The translations under genes and the position numbers were made by a program. A stretch of 64,000 nucleotides of DNA from Streptomyces sp. V4I2. GTDB taxonomy: Bacteria > Actinomycetota > Actinomycetes > Streptomycetales > Streptomycetaceae. Positions within the stretch are counted from its first letter, which is position 1; each line of letters begins with the position of its first letter. Under the pieces are notes generated by a model that saw nothing but the letters and a program-made list of their open reading frames with translations, was not told the DNA's origin and did not search any database. The stretch spans positions 9,362,001 through 9,426,000 of the forward strand of contig NZ_JAUSZM010000003.1 in NCBI RefSeq assembly GCF_030817655.1, read 5' to 3'. Positions 24,575 to 33,088 of the stretch are shown here, in pieces.

Positions 24575-25592
24575 GTCGCTCACCCGCGCCGTCCGCTGGT
24601 CCGCCTCCTTGAGGTGGGACGGGGCCGTCGGTGCCCTGCTGATCGTCCTGTTGCTGCTGTCCTTCTCCACCGTCGACGGCTTCGGCAACGCCCTCAACCT
24701 GTCGTTCCTGATCGGCAACACCCTGCCCATCGCGCTCATCGCCCTGCCGATGACACTTCTCGTGGTCTCCGGCGAGATCGACCTCTCGGTGGCCTCCACG
24801 GCCGGACTGTCCGGCGCGGTGATGGGTGCCCTGTGGAACCAGGGCATGACGATCGAGGCGATCATCCCGATCTGTCTGCTGCTCGGTGTCGTCTGCGGGC
24901 TGATCAACGGCCTGCTGGTCACCCGGCTCGGACTGCCGTCCCTCGCCGTCACCATCGGCACCCTCGCCGCCTACCGGGGCATCGCACAGATCGTCCTCGG
25001 CTCCGACGCGGTGACCGACTTCCCCACCCAGTACCTGGACTTCGCGGCCGGGCGCGTCGGGGACACCTTCGTCCCGCAGGCCTTCCTGCCCTTCCTGGTG
25101 CTGCTCGCGATCGCCGTGGTCGCCCTGCACGCCACGCCGTTCGGGCGGTCGCTGTTCGCGATCGGCGCGAACGAGGAGGCGGCCCGGTTCGCCGGGATCC
25201 GCGTCAAGCGGCAGAAGCTGATCCTCTTCACGGTGACCGGCCTGATGGCCTCCCTCACCGGCATCTTCTGGGCGCTGCACTACGCCAGCGCCCGCTACGA
25301 CAACGCCACCGGACTCGAACTGTCCGTCGTGGCGGCCGTGTTGCTCGGCGGCATCGACTTCGACGGCGGCAAGGGCACTCTCGGCGGCGCGATCGCGGGA
25401 GTCTTCCTGCTCGGCGCGCTGCAGAACGTGATGAGCCTCCAGGATGTCTCCGCTCAGTCGCAGATCGTCGTCACCGGCGTTCTGCTCGTCCTCTCCGTGC
25501 TCGGCCCTCGGGTCGCACGGCAGATCGCTGTCGCGAGGGCGGGGCGCCGAGCCGCCTCGGCCCCGACCTCGTCCCTCAGTTCACCCTCGTAA
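24567..25592 (+). CDS. Rhamnose ABC importer permease 2
   Basis: A 341-residue paralogue of the preceding permease, with V-V-S-G-E-I-D-L-S-V-A-S-T-A near 66-79 and the coupling segment A-I-G-A-N-E-E-A-A-R-F-A-G-I near 198-211. Starts with ATG behind AAGGGAGAC inside the end of the upstream gene. Expected to form a heterodimeric channel with it (inference from the known RhaP/RhaQ arrangement). Confidence 0.9.
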   Translation: MPESLTRAVRWSASLRWDGAVGALLIVLLLLSFSTVDGFGNALNLSFLIGNTLPIALIALPMTLLVVSGEIDLSVASTAGLSGAVMGALWNQGMTIEAIIPICLLLGVVCGLINGLLVTRLGLPSLAVTIGTLAAYRGIAQIVLGSDAVTDFPTQYLDFAAGRVGDTFVPQAFLPFLVLLAIAVVALHATPFGRSLFAIGANEEAARFAGIRVKRQKLILFTVTGLMASLTGIFWALHYASARYDNATGLELSVVAAVLLGGIDFDGGKGTLGGAIAGVFLLGALQNVMSLQDVSAQSQIVVTGVLLVLSVLGPRVARQIAVARAGRRAASAPTSSLSSPS

Positions 25593-25605
25593 AGGAACCC
25601 TCGCC

Positions 25606-26691
25606 ATGCGCAAGTCGACCCTCCGCCGCACCTGTGTGGCCTTCGCCGCCGTCACCTCCCTCGCCCTGGCCGCCACCGCCTGCGGTGGCACCACCAAGGA
25701 GGACGTGAAGAGCGACAGCACCGGCTCCGCCGCCTCCGCCGGCAAGGCCGATCCCAACGCCGAACTGAAGAAGGGCCTGACCGTCGGCTTCCTGCCGAAG
25801 CAGGTCAACAACCCGTACTTCACCTCCGCCGACAAGGGCGGCGAGGCGGCCCTGAAGGAGCTGGGCTCCAGCTACAAGGAGGTCGGCCCCTCCAGCGCCA
25901 CCGACACCTCCGGCCAGGTCTCCTACGTCAACACGCTCACCCAGCAGCAGGTCGACGCGATGGCCGTGTCCGCGCAGGACCCGGGCGCCCTGTGCACCGC
26001 GCTCAAGCAGGCCATGAGCAACGACATCAAGGTCGTCACCTACGACTCGGACACCAACCCCGAGTGCCGCAACGCCTTCGTCTCGCAGGCCAGCGCCGAG
26101 GACCTCGGCCGCACCGAGGTGCAGCTGCTCGCCGAACAGATCGGCTACAAGGGCGAGATCGCGATCCTGTCCGCCGCGCAGACCGCGACCAACCAGAACA
26201 CCTGGATCGAGTTCATGAAGGACGAACTCAAGGACCCGAAGTACAAGGACATCAAGCTCGTCAAGACCGCGTACGGCAACGACGACGCCCAGCAGTCCTT
26301 CCAGCAGACCCAGGGCCTGCTCCAGGAGTACCCGAACCTGAAGGGGATCATCTCCCCGACCACCGTCGGCATCAAGGCGGCCGCCCAGTACCTGTCGGGC
26401 TCCAAGTACAAGGGCAAGGTCAAGCTGACCGGCCTCGGCACCCCCAACGACATGCGCAAGTACGTCAAGAACGGCACCGTCGAGGGCTTCGAGCTGTGGG
26501 ACCCGTCGAAGCTCGGCGAGCTGGCCGCCCGTACCGCCGTCGCGCTGGTGTCGGGTCAGATCACCGGCAAGGAGGGCGAGACCTTCAAGGCCGGCGACAT
26601 GGGCGAGTACACCATAGGCAAGGACGGCGTGATCAGCCTCGGCAAGCCGACCGTGTTCGACGCGAAGAACATCGACCAGTTCAACTTCTAG
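25606..26691 (+). CDS. rhaS: Rhamnose ABC importer substrate-binding lipoprotein
   Basis: A 361-residue periplasmic-binding type 1 protein. It has a lipoprotein signal with lipobox L-A-A-T-A-C at about 21-26, a Gly/Ser/Lys linker, then the binding domain beginning L-T-V-G-F-L-P-K-Q-V-N-N-P-Y-F, typical of RhaS/autoinducer-like binding proteins. It captures rhamnose outside the membrane for the adjacent permeases. ATG follows AAAGGAAC. Position after the permeases and before the mutarotase supports rhamnose as ligand. Confidence 0.92.
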   Translation: MRKSTLRRTCVAFAAVTSLALAATACGGTTKEDVKSDSTGSAASAGKADPNAELKKGLTVGFLPKQVNNPYFTSADKGGEAALKELGSSYKEVGPSSATDTSGQVSYVNTLTQQQVDAMAVSAQDPGALCTALKQAMSNDIKVVTYDSDTNPECRNAFVSQASAEDLGRTEVQLLAEQIGYKGEIAILSAAQTATNQNTWIEFMKDELKDPKYKDIKLVKTAYGNDDAQQSFQQTQGLLQEYPNLKGIISPTTVGIKAAAQYLSGSKYKGKVKLTGLGTPNDMRKYVKNGTVEGFELWDPSKLGELAARTAVALVSGQITGKEGETFKAGDMGEYTIGKDGVISLGKPTVFDAKNIDQFNF

Positions 26692-26705
26692 TCACTGGAG
26701 TGGCG

Positions 26706-27029
26706 TTGACGCAGCGTGTGTGCTTCCTGCTGAAGGTCCGGGCGGACCGTCTCGACGAGTACCGAGAGCGGCACGCCGCCGTGTGGCCGGAGATGCTTCA
26801 GGCACTCTCGGCCACCGGCTGGCACAACTACTCGCTCTTCCTGCGGGACGACGGCCTGCTCGTCGGCTACCTGGAGACCGAGGACTTCGCCGCCGCCCAG
26901 GCCGGCATGGAAGCCACCGAGGTCAACGCTCGCTGGCAGGCGGAGATGGCGCCGTTCTTCGAGTTGTTGGACGGCGCCCGGCCCGACGAGGCCATGAAAC
27001 CGCTCACCGAGGTGTTCCACCTCGCCTGA
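26706..27029 (+). CDS. rhaM: L-rhamnose mutarotase
   Basis: A 107-residue RhaM protein: R-V-C-F-L-L-K-V-R-A-D-R-L-D-E-Y-R-E-R-H, V-W-P-E-M-L, W-H-N-Y-S-L-F and M-A-P-F-F are family-defining. It interconverts alpha and beta anomers of L-rhamnose, supplying the form used by the isomerase. I chose TTG at 26706, six bases after GGAG; the GTG two codons earlier lies too close. It follows rhaS by 14 bp. Confidence 0.92.
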   Translation: MTQRVCFLLKVRADRLDEYRERHAAVWPEMLQALSATGWHNYSLFLRDDGLLVGYLETEDFAAAQAGMEATEVNARWQAEMAPFFELLDGARPDEAMKPLTEVFHLA

Positions 27030-27067
27030 TCCCCCCGCTCCACCTCGCCGACAATGGAGTCCCCGAG

Positions 27068-28492
27068 ATGAACAGACGTACGCTGCTGGGTGCCGCCCTC
27101 GCCGGAGCCGTGATGACCCCCGTATTCGCCGCCGGAACCGCCCGGGCCGCCGACCCCGGTCCCTCGGTCACCCGGACCGGAACCACCACCCTCGACAGCC
27201 AGGCCCTCTTCTTCGTGTCCTACGACGGCCTGGTCAACAACAACTCCTTCCAGAAGAACGGCCTGCTGACCTACAAGGGCTACCAGTACGCCGTCTGGTA
27301 CACCGCCGACCGCAACGCCGTCGTCGGCCGCCGCGTCCTCGGCGGCAGCACCTGGTCCACCGTCCAGGTCGGCCACACCCTCAAGGTCAACGACTCCCAC
27401 AACGTCATCTCCATGGGCGTCTCCAAGGTCGACGGCCGTCTCCACCTCAACATGGACTCCCACAGCGACGGCTTCACCTACGTCAAGTCGGTGGCCGGCC
27501 TCATGGACAACCCGGCCGGCCTGAGCTGGACCGCGAGCCGCTTCGGCGCACCCCAGTCCACCCTGGACGGACTGGCGCTCACCTCTCAGTTCACGTATCC
27601 CCAGTTCGTCTCCACCCCCGACGGCAAGCTCCAGCTCAGCTACCGGGTCGCCATCTCCGGCAACGGCCGCAACGCCCTCGCCGAGTACGACGGTTCGACG
27701 TGGACGAACCTCGGTGAGTGGTCCAGCTCCACCGGCACCTACACCAGCGAGCACGGCTCCAGCACGGCCCGCAACATGTACCTGCACGGCATCGACTACG
27801 ACCGCAACGGCCGGCTGCACTCCTTCTTCACCTGGCGCGAGCAGAACGGCGCCGTGATGTGCAACAGCGGCGGCATCACCAACCACGACACCGGCTACGT
27901 CTACTCCGACGACCGCGGCCGCACCTGGCGCAACAACGCGGGCGCCGTGGTCGGCACCACCGGCGGCTCCGACAAGGTGGCGGTCACCGACGCCGGGCTC
28001 GTCGTGGACCCGCTGAACCCGGACCACTCCCTGATGAACCAGGAGAGCCAGTTCACCGACTCGGCGGGCCGGCCGCACGCCATCATCAGCTACGTACCGG
28101 GCCGCTTCGGGCAGTGCACTACGGACTACGTGGCCAACCGCACCGCCAACGGCCGCGCGTTCCATGTCCGCAAGAACGCCTCCGGCACCTGGCAGAAGAC
28201 CGAGATACCGGTCCCGCTGAACTCCAGCCAGCGCACCAAGCTGGCCCTGGACAAGTACGACAACGCGTACGCGATCTTCCCGTTCGGCCGGATCGCCGGA
28301 GCCTCGGCGGCCTCCGGATACACCGACTGGACGGTGCTCTTCGACGGCAGCGGGCTCAACGCCTTCGGCGAGGTCGTCATCGACGAGACGCGCATCGCGC
28401 AGGACAACGTCCTGTCCGTCCTTTACCAGGAGAAGTCGAGCGGTACGACCCCCTCGGCGCTCCACGTCGTCGACTTCCGACTGCCCGCCTGA
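27068..28492 (+). CDS. Tat-exported BNR_4-type beta-propeller protein
   Basis: A 474-residue protein with a Tat-like signal (N-R-R-T-L-L then a hydrophobic stretch, cleavage after A-R-A near 27). The mature part is a BNR_4-like propeller: Q-Y-A-V-W-Y-T-A-D-R-N-A, H-N-V-I-S-M-G-V, L-H-L-N-M-D-S-H, Y-L-H-G-I-D-Y-D-R-N-G and Y-S-D-D-R-G-R-T-W (an Asp-box). Relatives of this fold include ulvan lyases and L-rhamnose-alpha-1,4-D-glucuronate lyase, all acting on rhamnose-uronate linkages. Here it follows rhaM by 38 bp inside a rhamnose regulon, so it probably releases rhamnose from a plant or algal polymer. Lyase versus rhamnosidase cannot be decided. Confidence 0.78.
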   Translation: MNRRTLLGAALAGAVMTPVFAAGTARAADPGPSVTRTGTTTLDSQALFFVSYDGLVNNNSFQKNGLLTYKGYQYAVWYTADRNAVVGRRVLGGSTWSTVQVGHTLKVNDSHNVISMGVSKVDGRLHLNMDSHSDGFTYVKSVAGLMDNPAGLSWTASRFGAPQSTLDGLALTSQFTYPQFVSTPDGKLQLSYRVAISGNGRNALAEYDGSTWTNLGEWSSSTGTYTSEHGSSTARNMYLHGIDYDRNGRLHSFFTWREQNGAVMCNSGGITNHDTGYVYSDDRGRTWRNNAGAVVGTTGGSDKVAVTDAGLVVDPLNPDHSLMNQESQFTDSAGRPHAIISYVPGRFGQCTTDYVANRTANGRAFHVRKNASGTWQKTEIPVPLNSSQRTKLALDKYDNAYAIFPFGRIAGASAASGYTDWTVLFDGSGLNAFGEVVIDETRIAQDNVLSVLYQEKSSGTTPSALHVVDFRLPA

Positions 28493-28505
28493 CCCGGTCT
28501 GGAGT

Positions 28506-28542
28506 GCGGCGGGATGACGTAATGTGAAGCCCTTCCCGCCGC
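28506..28542 (+). terminator. Hairpin after the propeller gene
   Basis: GCGGCGGGA and its complement form a 9-bp stem with a 19-base loop between the propeller gene and the LacI gene. It may reduce readthrough, leaving the regulator partly on its own promoter. Confidence 0.45.
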
Positions 28543-28579
28543 GCTCGTTCCTCATCGTTCTCCAGGAGGTCCCCGCCAG

Positions 28580-29605
28580 ATGGCCCAGTCGGTGGGTATC
28601 AAGGACGTCGCCCGTGCCGCCGGAGTCTCCGTCGGTACCGTCTCGAACGTCATCAACCGTCCGGACACGGTCGCGACCGAGACCCGTGCGCGGGTGCTGT
28701 CCGCGATAGACCGGCTCGGCTACGTCCGCAGCGAGTCCGCGCGCCAGCTCCGCGCGGGCCGCAGCCGCATCATGGGCCTGCTCGTCCTCGACATGGGCAA
28801 CCCCTTCTTCGTCGACGTGGCGCGCGGCGCGGAACGGGCCGCGCGCGAGGCCGGCCTCGGCGTGATGGTCTGCAACAGCGCCCAGAACCCCGGCGAGGAG
28901 GCCGACTACCTCTCGCTCTTCGCCGAGCAGCGGGTCCGGGGCGTCCTGCTGACGCCCGCGGATGCGACGGGCCGCAACATCGAGTCCTTCCGGCGCCACG
29001 GCATCCCCTTCGTCCTCGTCGACCGGGTCGCCGAGGGCACCACCGAGTGCTCGGTCTCCGTCGACGACGTGGCGGGCGGCGCGCTCGCCGTACGACACCT
29101 CGTCGACGCCGGACACCGCTCCCTCGCGTACGTCAGCGGCCCGCCCGGCCTCAACCAGGTCCGCGACCGCCGTACGGGCGCCCTGAACGCCCTCGCCGAG
29201 GCCGGCCTCGGCCCCGAAGCCCTCCGCGAACTGCCCACCGAACGGCTCGACGTGGCCGCCGGCCGGGACGCCGGCGCCCGCCTGCTCGGCCTCGGCGACC
29301 GCCCGACCGCCGTCTTCTGCGCCAACGACCTGCTCGCCCTGGGCGTCCTGCAGGCCATGTACGCGGCCGGCGTCGGCGTCCCCGACGAGCTGGCGATCGT
29401 CGGTTACGACGACATCGAGTTCGCCGCCGCGGCGGCCGTCCCGCTCACCTCGGTCCGCCAGCCCGCCGTCACCATGGGCGCCCTGGCCGCCGAGCTCCTC
29501 CTGGAGGAGACGGAGGAGGAGACCTCGCCGCGCGGTCACACGCACCGAAGCGTCGTCCTCCAGCCGGAACTCGTGGTGCGCCGCTCCAGCCTCTCGGCAC
29601 GCTGA
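28580..29605 (+). CDS. LacI-family regulator, probable rhamnose repressor
   Basis: A 341-residue LacI/GalR regulator. The HTH is at the N-terminus (I-K-D-V-A-R-A-A-G-V-S-V-G-T-V-S-N-V-I-N), with hinge helix A-R-Q-L-R-A-G-R-S. The sugar-binding core begins I-M-G-L-L-V-L-D-M-G-N-P-F-F and contains F-C-A-N-D-L-L-A-L-G. ATG follows CAGGAGGT. It closes the rightward rhamnose arm and is the only LacI protein in the window, so it is the likely reader of the two TGAA-TTCA palindromes at 21.7-21.9 kb (inference from position). Confidence 0.9.
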   Translation: MAQSVGIKDVARAAGVSVGTVSNVINRPDTVATETRARVLSAIDRLGYVRSESARQLRAGRSRIMGLLVLDMGNPFFVDVARGAERAAREAGLGVMVCNSAQNPGEEADYLSLFAEQRVRGVLLTPADATGRNIESFRRHGIPFVLVDRVAEGTTECSVSVDDVAGGALAVRHLVDAGHRSLAYVSGPPGLNQVRDRRTGALNALAEAGLGPEALRELPTERLDVAAGRDAGARLLGLGDRPTAVFCANDLLALGVLQAMYAAGVGVPDELAIVGYDDIEFAAAAAVPLTSVRQPAVTMGALAAELLLEETEEETSPRGHTHRSVVLQPELVVRRSSLSAR

Positions 29606-29715
29606 CTCAGCTGACTCCAGGGTCAGTAGGATTTCATGATCCCGGGGGTCGGTGGCCGCAGGAACATGTGCTGAACTGGGACGCGGTCCGCAATCCGTCC
29701 GTCCCGGGAGCCCTG

Positions 29716-31017
29716 TTGTCCCTCACCTACCGCCAGCCCGGCGTCGTCCTCACCGACCGCCGCTTCACCGTGCCCCTCGACCACGACGACCCGGCGGGGG
29801 AGAGCATCGAGCTCTACGCCCGCGAGGTCGTCGCGAGCGACAAGGCGGGCCAGGACCTGCCGTGGCTGGTCTACCTCCAGGGCGGCCCCGGCTTCGGGGC
29901 GAACCGCTTCGTCGGCAAGCCGGCCTGGCTCGGCCGCGCCCTGAAGGAGTACCGCGTCCTGCTCCTGGACCAGCGCGGCACCGGCCACTCCACCCCCGCC
30001 AACCGCCAGACGCTCCCGCTGCGCGGCGGCCCCGTCGAACAGGCCGACTACCTGGCCCGCTTCCGCGCCGACTCCATCGTCCGTGACTGCGAGGCCATCC
30101 GCCCGGCCGTCACGGGCGGCGCCCCCTGGACCGTCCTCGGCCAGAGCTTCGGCGGCTTCTGCACGGTGACCTACCTGTCGATCGCCCCGGAGGGCCTGCG
30201 CGCCGCCGTCGTCACCGGCGGCCTGCCCTCGCTCGACGCCCACGCCGACGACGTCTACCGGGCCGCCTACCCGCGCATCGAGCGCAAGGTCACCGCGCAC
30301 TACGAGCGCTACCCGCAGGACGTCGACCGCGCCCGGCAGATCGCCGAGTACGTCCTGCAGCACGAGCCGGTCCTGCCGAACGGCTACCGGCTCACCGCCG
30401 AGGCCTTCCAGTCCCTCGGTCGCATCCTCGGCGGCAGCGAGGGCAGCCATCGCCTGCACTTCCTCCTGGAACACGCCTTCGTGCGCACCCCGCAGGGCCC
30501 CGCCCTGTCCGACGCGTTCCAGGAAGAGGCCCAGGCCCTCCTGTCGTACGCGAGTCACCCCCTGTACGCCCTGGTCCACGAGGCGATCTACGGCCAGGAC
30601 CGGCGTCCCACCGTCTGGTCGGCCGAACGCGTCCGCACCGAGTTCCCCCGGTTCGACGCCGCCAAGACCCTCGCCGGCGACGGACCGCTTTTGTTCACCG
30701 GCGAGTCGGTCCACCCCTGGATGTTCGACTGCGACCCGGCACTGCGCCCCCTGCGCGAGACCGCCGAACTCCTCGCCGCCCGCACCGACTGGACCCCCCT
30801 GTACGACCCGGCCCGCCTCGCCGCCAACGAGGTTCCGGCCGCGGCGGCCGTCTACCACGACGACATGTACGTCGACACCTCCCACGCCCTTCAGACGGCC
30901 CGCGCCGTCCGCGGCCTGCGCACCTGGGTGACCGACGAGTTCGAACACGACGGCGTACGGGCAGGCGGCCCGCGCGTCCTGGACCGGCTGCTGGCACTCA
31001 CCCGCGACGAGGCCTGA
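29716..31017 (+). CDS. Alpha/beta hydrolase, S33 proline iminopeptidase-like
   Basis: A 433-residue S33-family hydrolase. L-Q-G-G-P-G-F-G is the oxyanion loop, L-L-D-Q-R-G-T-G-H-S the family signature, and LGQSFGGFC holds the nucleophilic Ser (G-x-S-x-G). A late H-D-D-M-Y-V and E-F-E-H-D-G-V supply the acid and His. It should cleave N-terminal prolyl or similar peptides in the cytoplasm; no signal peptide is seen. TTG at 29716 is chosen (GGGAG five bases upstream, conserved start S-L-T-Y-R-Q-P-G); a GTG 15 codons earlier, behind AGGAAC, is possible. Confidence 0.85.
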   Translation: MSLTYRQPGVVLTDRRFTVPLDHDDPAGESIELYAREVVASDKAGQDLPWLVYLQGGPGFGANRFVGKPAWLGRALKEYRVLLLDQRGTGHSTPANRQTLPLRGGPVEQADYLARFRADSIVRDCEAIRPAVTGGAPWTVLGQSFGGFCTVTYLSIAPEGLRAAVVTGGLPSLDAHADDVYRAAYPRIERKVTAHYERYPQDVDRARQIAEYVLQHEPVLPNGYRLTAEAFQSLGRILGGSEGSHRLHFLLEHAFVRTPQGPALSDAFQEEAQALLSYASHPLYALVHEAIYGQDRRPTVWSAERVRTEFPRFDAAKTLAGDGPLLFTGESVHPWMFDCDPALRPLRETAELLAARTDWTPLYDPARLAANEVPAAAAVYHDDMYVDTSHALQTARAVRGLRTWVTDEFEHDGVRAGGPRVLDRLLALTRDEA

Positions 31018-31034
31018 GGCCACGCCGAGCCGAC

Positions 31035-31058
31035 ATGCCGGGCCGGAAATTCCGGCAT
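31035..31058. terminator. Inverted repeat after the S33 peptidase gene
   Basis: GCCGGAA-A-TTCCGGC (31042-31056) is a perfect dyad, and ATGCCGG...CCGGCAT adds an outer arm. It is 18 bp after the stop, so could be a terminator, but it also lies 40 bp before the lipoprotein start and could be an operator. Confidence 0.4.
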
Positions 31059-31097
31059 AAGGTGCGTTTCGTTGGCTCGGCGGCTCAGGAGGCTCGG

Positions 31098-31712
31098 ATG
31101 CCCGAACCCATCGTCCCTCTCGTCCGGTCCCGGCCGGCCGCCGTCGCGCTGGTGGTGGCCGCCGGGCTCGTGCTGGTGTCGTGCGGCACGGACGACGACA
31201 CCGGTACGCCGAACACCGCGCGGCCGACCGCCCCCGACACGGCCTCCTTCTCCGGCACACCGCCCACCGCGCTGGAGTCCAAGGCCTCCTCCGCCGTCGA
31301 GTCGGCGCGCGCGGCGGCCTCCGCGGCGGCCTCCTCCGCATCGGCCGCGGCGGCCTCCTTCGAGGCCTCGGTGTCGGCCGAGGTGGAGCGGGCGAACCAG
31401 GCCGCCGCGGCCGAGCTCAAGGACGTCGACGGACAGGGCAATGCGATGTCCGACGTCGCCATGACCGGCAAACCGCGCTCCGAGACCGGCGGCCTGCTCG
31501 CCGTCGTCGTCACCATCACCAACAAGACCGACCGGACCGCGTCGTACGCCGTCCAGGTCGACTTCCTCGACGACTCCGGCAAGGCCGTCGAGACCCGGTA
31601 CGTCGGCGCGGAGGACCTCGAACCCGGCGAGAAGGCCCAGCCCTTCGCCGTCAGCCGCAAGCCCGCCGAACCGGTCCTCACGCCGAAACTGGCCAAGGCA
31701 CAGCGCTATTGA
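31098..31712 (+). CDS. FxLYD-like lipoprotein
   Basis: A 204-residue exported lipoprotein: N-terminal hydrophobic signal with lipobox V-L-V-S-C (Cys near 28). An Ala/Ser-rich coiled segment follows (about 60-100), then a beta-sandwich part (about 110-195) with V-V-V-T-I-T-N-K-T-D-R-T-A-S-Y and a late E-D-L-E-P-G-E, the pattern of FxLYD/DUF-type envelope domains. The ATG follows CAGGAGG. Role unknown; probably a surface structural or binding protein. Confidence 0.8.
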   Translation: MPEPIVPLVRSRPAAVALVVAAGLVLVSCGTDDDTGTPNTARPTAPDTASFSGTPPTALESKASSAVESARAAASAAASSASAAAASFEASVSAEVERANQAAAAELKDVDGQGNAMSDVAMTGKPRSETGGLLAVVVTITNKTDRTASYAVQVDFLDDSGKAVETRYVGAEDLEPGEKAQPFAVSRKPAEPVLTPKLAKAQRY

Positions 31713-31793
31713 GGCGAGACGTTCACAGCCCGGCACAGGCGTGGTTGGATCAACACGCCTTCACACGGCGCCGGGATCGTCTTGGGGGACGGC

Positions 31794-32687
31794 ATGAACG
31801 AGACGGAACTGCTCGCGGACCGCTTCGAAGAACACCGCGGGCACCTGCGGGCGGTGGCCTACCGCATGCTCGGCTCGCTGGCCGAGGCGGAGGACGCCGT
31901 CCAGGAGACCTGGCTGAAGCTGAGCCGCACCGACGCGGGCGACATCCACAACCTCGGCGGCTGGCTGACCACCGTCGTCGGCCGGGTCTGCCTCGACCTG
32001 CTGCGCTCGCGCACCGTGCGCCGCGAGGACCCCCTCGACGACACGTTCGTCCCCGACCCGGTGATCCGGCCGCTCACGCGGACCGACCCGGAGCAGGAGG
32101 TCCTCCAGGCCGACTCGGTCGGTCTCGCCCTCCTGGTGGTCCTGGAGACCCTGGAACCCGCCGAGCGGCTCGCGTTCGTGCTGCACGACATGTTCGCGGT
32201 GCCGTTCGACGACATCGCCTCGATCCTGGAGCGCAGTCCGGCCGCGACCCGCCAACTGGCCAGCCGGGCCCGGCGCCGGGTCCAGGGGGCCACGCCCTCG
32301 GCCGAACCCGACCTCGGCAGGCAACGCCAGGTCGTCGACGCCTTCCTGGCCGCCAGCCGCGCCGGGGACTTCGAGGCGCTGCTCGCCGTCCTGCATCCCG
32401 ACATCGTGCTGCGGGTCGACTCCGGGGCGCTCGTCGCCGGTGCGGCCGCCTCGAAACTGGTGCGCGGCGCGAAGGCGGTGGCCGAACAGGCGCTCATGTT
32501 CCGGCAGTTCGCGCCGCTCGCCCAAGTCGCTCTCGTCAACGGCGAGATCGGCCTGCTCAACGCCCCCGACGGACAGCTGCAGTCGGTCATGGGCGTCACC
32601 GTCGTCGACGGCCGGATCACCGAGATGTACATCCTGGCCGATCCCGACCGCCTCGCAGGTCTCGAACTGCCCGGCGCGTTGGGCTGA
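31794..32687 (+). CDS. ECF sigma factor, SigJ/ECF41 type with SnoaL-like extension
   Basis: A 297-residue sigma-70 family protein. Region 2 (about 8-75) has A-Y-R-M-L-G-S-L-A-E-A-E-D-A-V-Q-E-T-W; region 4 (about 115-165) has L-E-P-A-E-R-L-A-F-V-L-H-D and a recognition helix in A-A-T-R-Q-L-A-S-R-A-R-R. The extra ~120 residues form an NTF2/SnoaL-like domain, with the ECF41 hallmark D-G-R-I-T-E-M-Y. In that group the extension replaces an anti-sigma factor. The usual carboxymuconolactone decarboxylase-like or oxidoreductase partner is not next to it. Confidence 0.88.
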   Translation: MNETELLADRFEEHRGHLRAVAYRMLGSLAEAEDAVQETWLKLSRTDAGDIHNLGGWLTTVVGRVCLDLLRSRTVRREDPLDDTFVPDPVIRPLTRTDPEQEVLQADSVGLALLVVLETLEPAERLAFVLHDMFAVPFDDIASILERSPAATRQLASRARRRVQGATPSAEPDLGRQRQVVDAFLAASRAGDFEALLAVLHPDIVLRVDSGALVAGAAASKLVRGAKAVAEQALMFRQFAPLAQVALVNGEIGLLNAPDGQLQSVMGVTVVDGRITEMYILADPDRLAGLELPGALG

Positions 32688-32688
32688 G

Positions 32689-32889
32689 TCAGGCGGCGAG
32701 AGCCGGCGCGCCGAGGCTGCGGTGCGGGCTCACGACCCGTCCGTCGGGCAGGAGTTCACCCGTGTCGTCGAAGACGATGGTGCCGTTGCACAGCAGGCTC
32801 CAGCCCTGTTCGGGGTGGGCCGACACGATGACGGCGCAGGGGTGGTCCGGGCTGTCGGCGGTGGGACACGGGGGCTGGTGGCTGCACAT
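32689..32889 (-). CDS. Small DUF5999-type protein
   Basis: A 66-residue protein, M-C-S-H-Q-P-P-C-P-T-A then H-P-E-Q-G-W-S-L-L-C-N-G-T and the ending L-L-P-D-G-R-V-V-S-P-H-R. It is a short conserved Streptomyces family with three Cys near the N-terminus and centre. Convergent with the sigma gene, with the stop codons almost touching. Function unknown. Confidence 0.8.
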   Translation of the reverse strand: MCSHQPPCPTADSPDHPCAVIVSAHPEQGWSLLCNGTIVFDDTGELLPDGRVVSPHRSLGAPALAA

Positions 32890-32985
32890 GGCGTCTCCTC
32901 GATCCGGGTACGGCTCCTGCCTGGTTCGGCTCGTACCTCAGTGGTAGCGGAGGTTGTTTTCGGTTGGATGAGGGGACCCCCACAA

Positions 32986-33015
32986 GGCCGGAAACCCATC
33001 GGTGAGTTTCCGGCC
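32986..33015. other. Hairpin in a divergent promoter region
   Basis: GGCCGGAAAC and its complement form a perfect 10-bp stem with a 10-base loop, about 70 bp before the pentapeptide gene. A terminator is not expected between divergent genes, so it may be a leader hairpin or the end of a short transcript. Confidence 0.4.
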
Positions 33016-33088
33016 CACGGCCGCGTCCGCTCCACGCCGGAGGGACGCGGATCGGGGGCATGACCTGCGGGAAAGTAGGCTGGAGGTC

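Noticed and set aside
32974..32983. Third copy of the 41-bp repeat, suggested by GGGGACCCCCA
   Set aside because: Only about 11 bases match; the CTCCCCCACTC and GCTCGAGC parts are absent, so it is not a copy.
32936..32990. tRNA-like segment containing CCTCAGTGGTAGCGG (D-arm-like)
   Set aside because: No acceptor stem, anticodon arm or T-loop (no TTCGANTC-type sequence) can be folded around it; the likeness is limited to the D-loop words.
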